NCBI GenBank assembly: GCA_030144725.1 | Contig: JASKMD010000003.1 | Coordinates: 500,852 to 564,851 of the forward strand | Direction of reading: 5' to 3' | DNA: 64,000 nt | Origin: Haematococcus lacustris | Lineage: Eukaryota > Chlorophyta > Chlorophyceae > Chlamydomonadales > Haematococcaceae | Shown: in pieces, positions 63,445 through 64,000 of the stretch | How the letters are laid out: the number at the start of each line of letters is the position of its first letter | How positions within the stretch are numbered: the stretch's first letter is position 1 | Translations under genes and position numbers: made by a program | Notes under the pieces: generated by a model | What the model was told of the DNA's origin: nothing | Seen by the model: only the letters and a program-made list of their open reading frames with translations | Database searches by the model: none

Positions 63445-63705
63445 GGTATGTGTTCCTTGGTGACAGTGAGCATGAATCTGGTGTCGTTACAAAGTGTCAC
63501 TAGCAGCTACTGGGGCTTGAAAGCTGGTCTGCTGAAGCACTGGCGCAATCGCTTGCACGTCAAGAATTGGCTGCCTGGCTGAAGTCTACAAGCAGGGCAC
63601 AGGGCATGATGAAGCCCGGAGTCAAGGGTACAACATAAAAGAAGATGGAATACACCGCTTGCCCTTACCCAGTAGGAGTTCAGAACTTCCTGTAACGCAT
63701 ATCAA
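63445..63705 (+). other. Exon-like remnant of unknown origin
   Basis: After a TTGCAG acceptor, one frame reads YVFLGDSEHESGVVTKCH, a TAG, then QLLGLESWSAEALAQSLARQ, then MKPGVKGYNIKEDGIH and a GTAGGT donor. It is protein-like with a single stop (TAG) and may derive from a mobile-element protein; I cannot name it. Confidence 0.3.
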
Positions 63706-63707
63706 GG

Positions 63708-63984
63708 TAGGTAGCTAGGGCGCGACCGGACCTTGTTAAGGTTAATAGTCTTAACACAACCTTAACACAGCCGCCTGGCCCCGCCCGGCTCTCTTTCTGC
63801 CCCGCTCTTGCTGTGATGGATGGAGAAGCAGCCAATGATTGGGATGCCGACGAGAGCGAGAGCGTAAGCGTTCTGTTTCGTAAATGCCAAGGGTTTGTTA
63901 AGGTTTTTGTTAAGGTTTTGTTAAGGTAGTTAAAGGTCCAAAACATCAGGCTGTTAATATTAACAGTCGCGCCCTATAGGTAGC
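63708..63984. mobile_element. 261-bp hAT-type MITE (63716-63976)
   Basis: The 8-bp duplication TAGGTAGC (63708-63715, 63977-63984) surrounds inverted ends TAGGGCGCGAC. Inner motifs GTTAAGGTTT and TTAACA..CCTTAAC recur on both sides. No coding frame. Confidence 0.85.
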
Positions 63985-64000
63985 ACAAAGATGCACATGG

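Overview
The window looks like nuclear DNA of a chlorophycean green alga, most likely a Haematococcus-like volvocalean. The reasons are very GC-rich coding sequence, GT-AG introns packed with short G/C repeats, CAG/CTG tracts and intron minisatellites, land-plant/alga-type gene families, and eukaryotic transposons throughout. I see no bacterial-style operons, rRNA, tRNA or CRISPR array. One 500-base assembly gap (N) lies at 48245-48744.

Layout. (1) 1-11071, minus strand: the 5' and middle parts of a large intron-rich gene, matching CABIN1/HIR3 (the HIRA histone-chaperone complex scaffold, calcineurin-binding protein 1 in plants); its 3' end lies off the left edge. (2) 12134-13864, minus: an intronless F-box-like/leucine-rich protein. 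(3) 14.7-25.9 kb, transposon-dominated. A 3.4-kb TIR element (14714-18150, TTA duplication) contains two smaller TIR elements placed end to end (15099-16051, 16058-17313). A Ty3/gypsy-type LTR retrotransposon (21801-25879) has jumped into the Arg-Gly repeat of a small RG-rich gene, and its 3' LTR was then hit by a hAT-type element (24751-25539). (4) 26.5-31.4 kb and 39.8-63.4 kb: an array of segmental duplications. Each unit couples a plus-strand F-box-like/LRR gene (copies A-E at 28986, 41661, 46847, 53177 and 60223, plus fragments at 39832 and 62660) with a minus-strand gene of unknown family (alpha1-3 at 26.5, 44.3 and 50.3 kb). Copies B and, apart from the gap, C are intact; A, D and E carry frameshifts. 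(5) 31496-38888, plus, between A and B: a well-resolved multi-exon ankyrin-UIM-RING ubiquitin ligase of the XBAT34/35 type, carrying a 48-bp coding repeat expanded about 32 times.

Scattered in the array are relics of a Fanzor (eukaryotic TnpB-like) nuclease C-terminus: two copies of an ~0.89-kb insertion (40520-41404, 57130-58016) and a separate fragment at 27.8-27.9 kb. Two further small hAT-type MITEs (62088-62204, 63716-63976) have clean 8-bp target duplications.

How the genes relate: three classes touch ubiquitin-type regulation or chromatin (F-box-like proteins, a RING ligase, a HIRA-complex scaffold), but nothing in the sequence shows that they act in one pathway. The strongest theme is a birth-and-death cluster of F-box-like/LRR genes reshaped by transposons and minisatellites. 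Family assignments rest on reading motifs by eye; no database search was possible.
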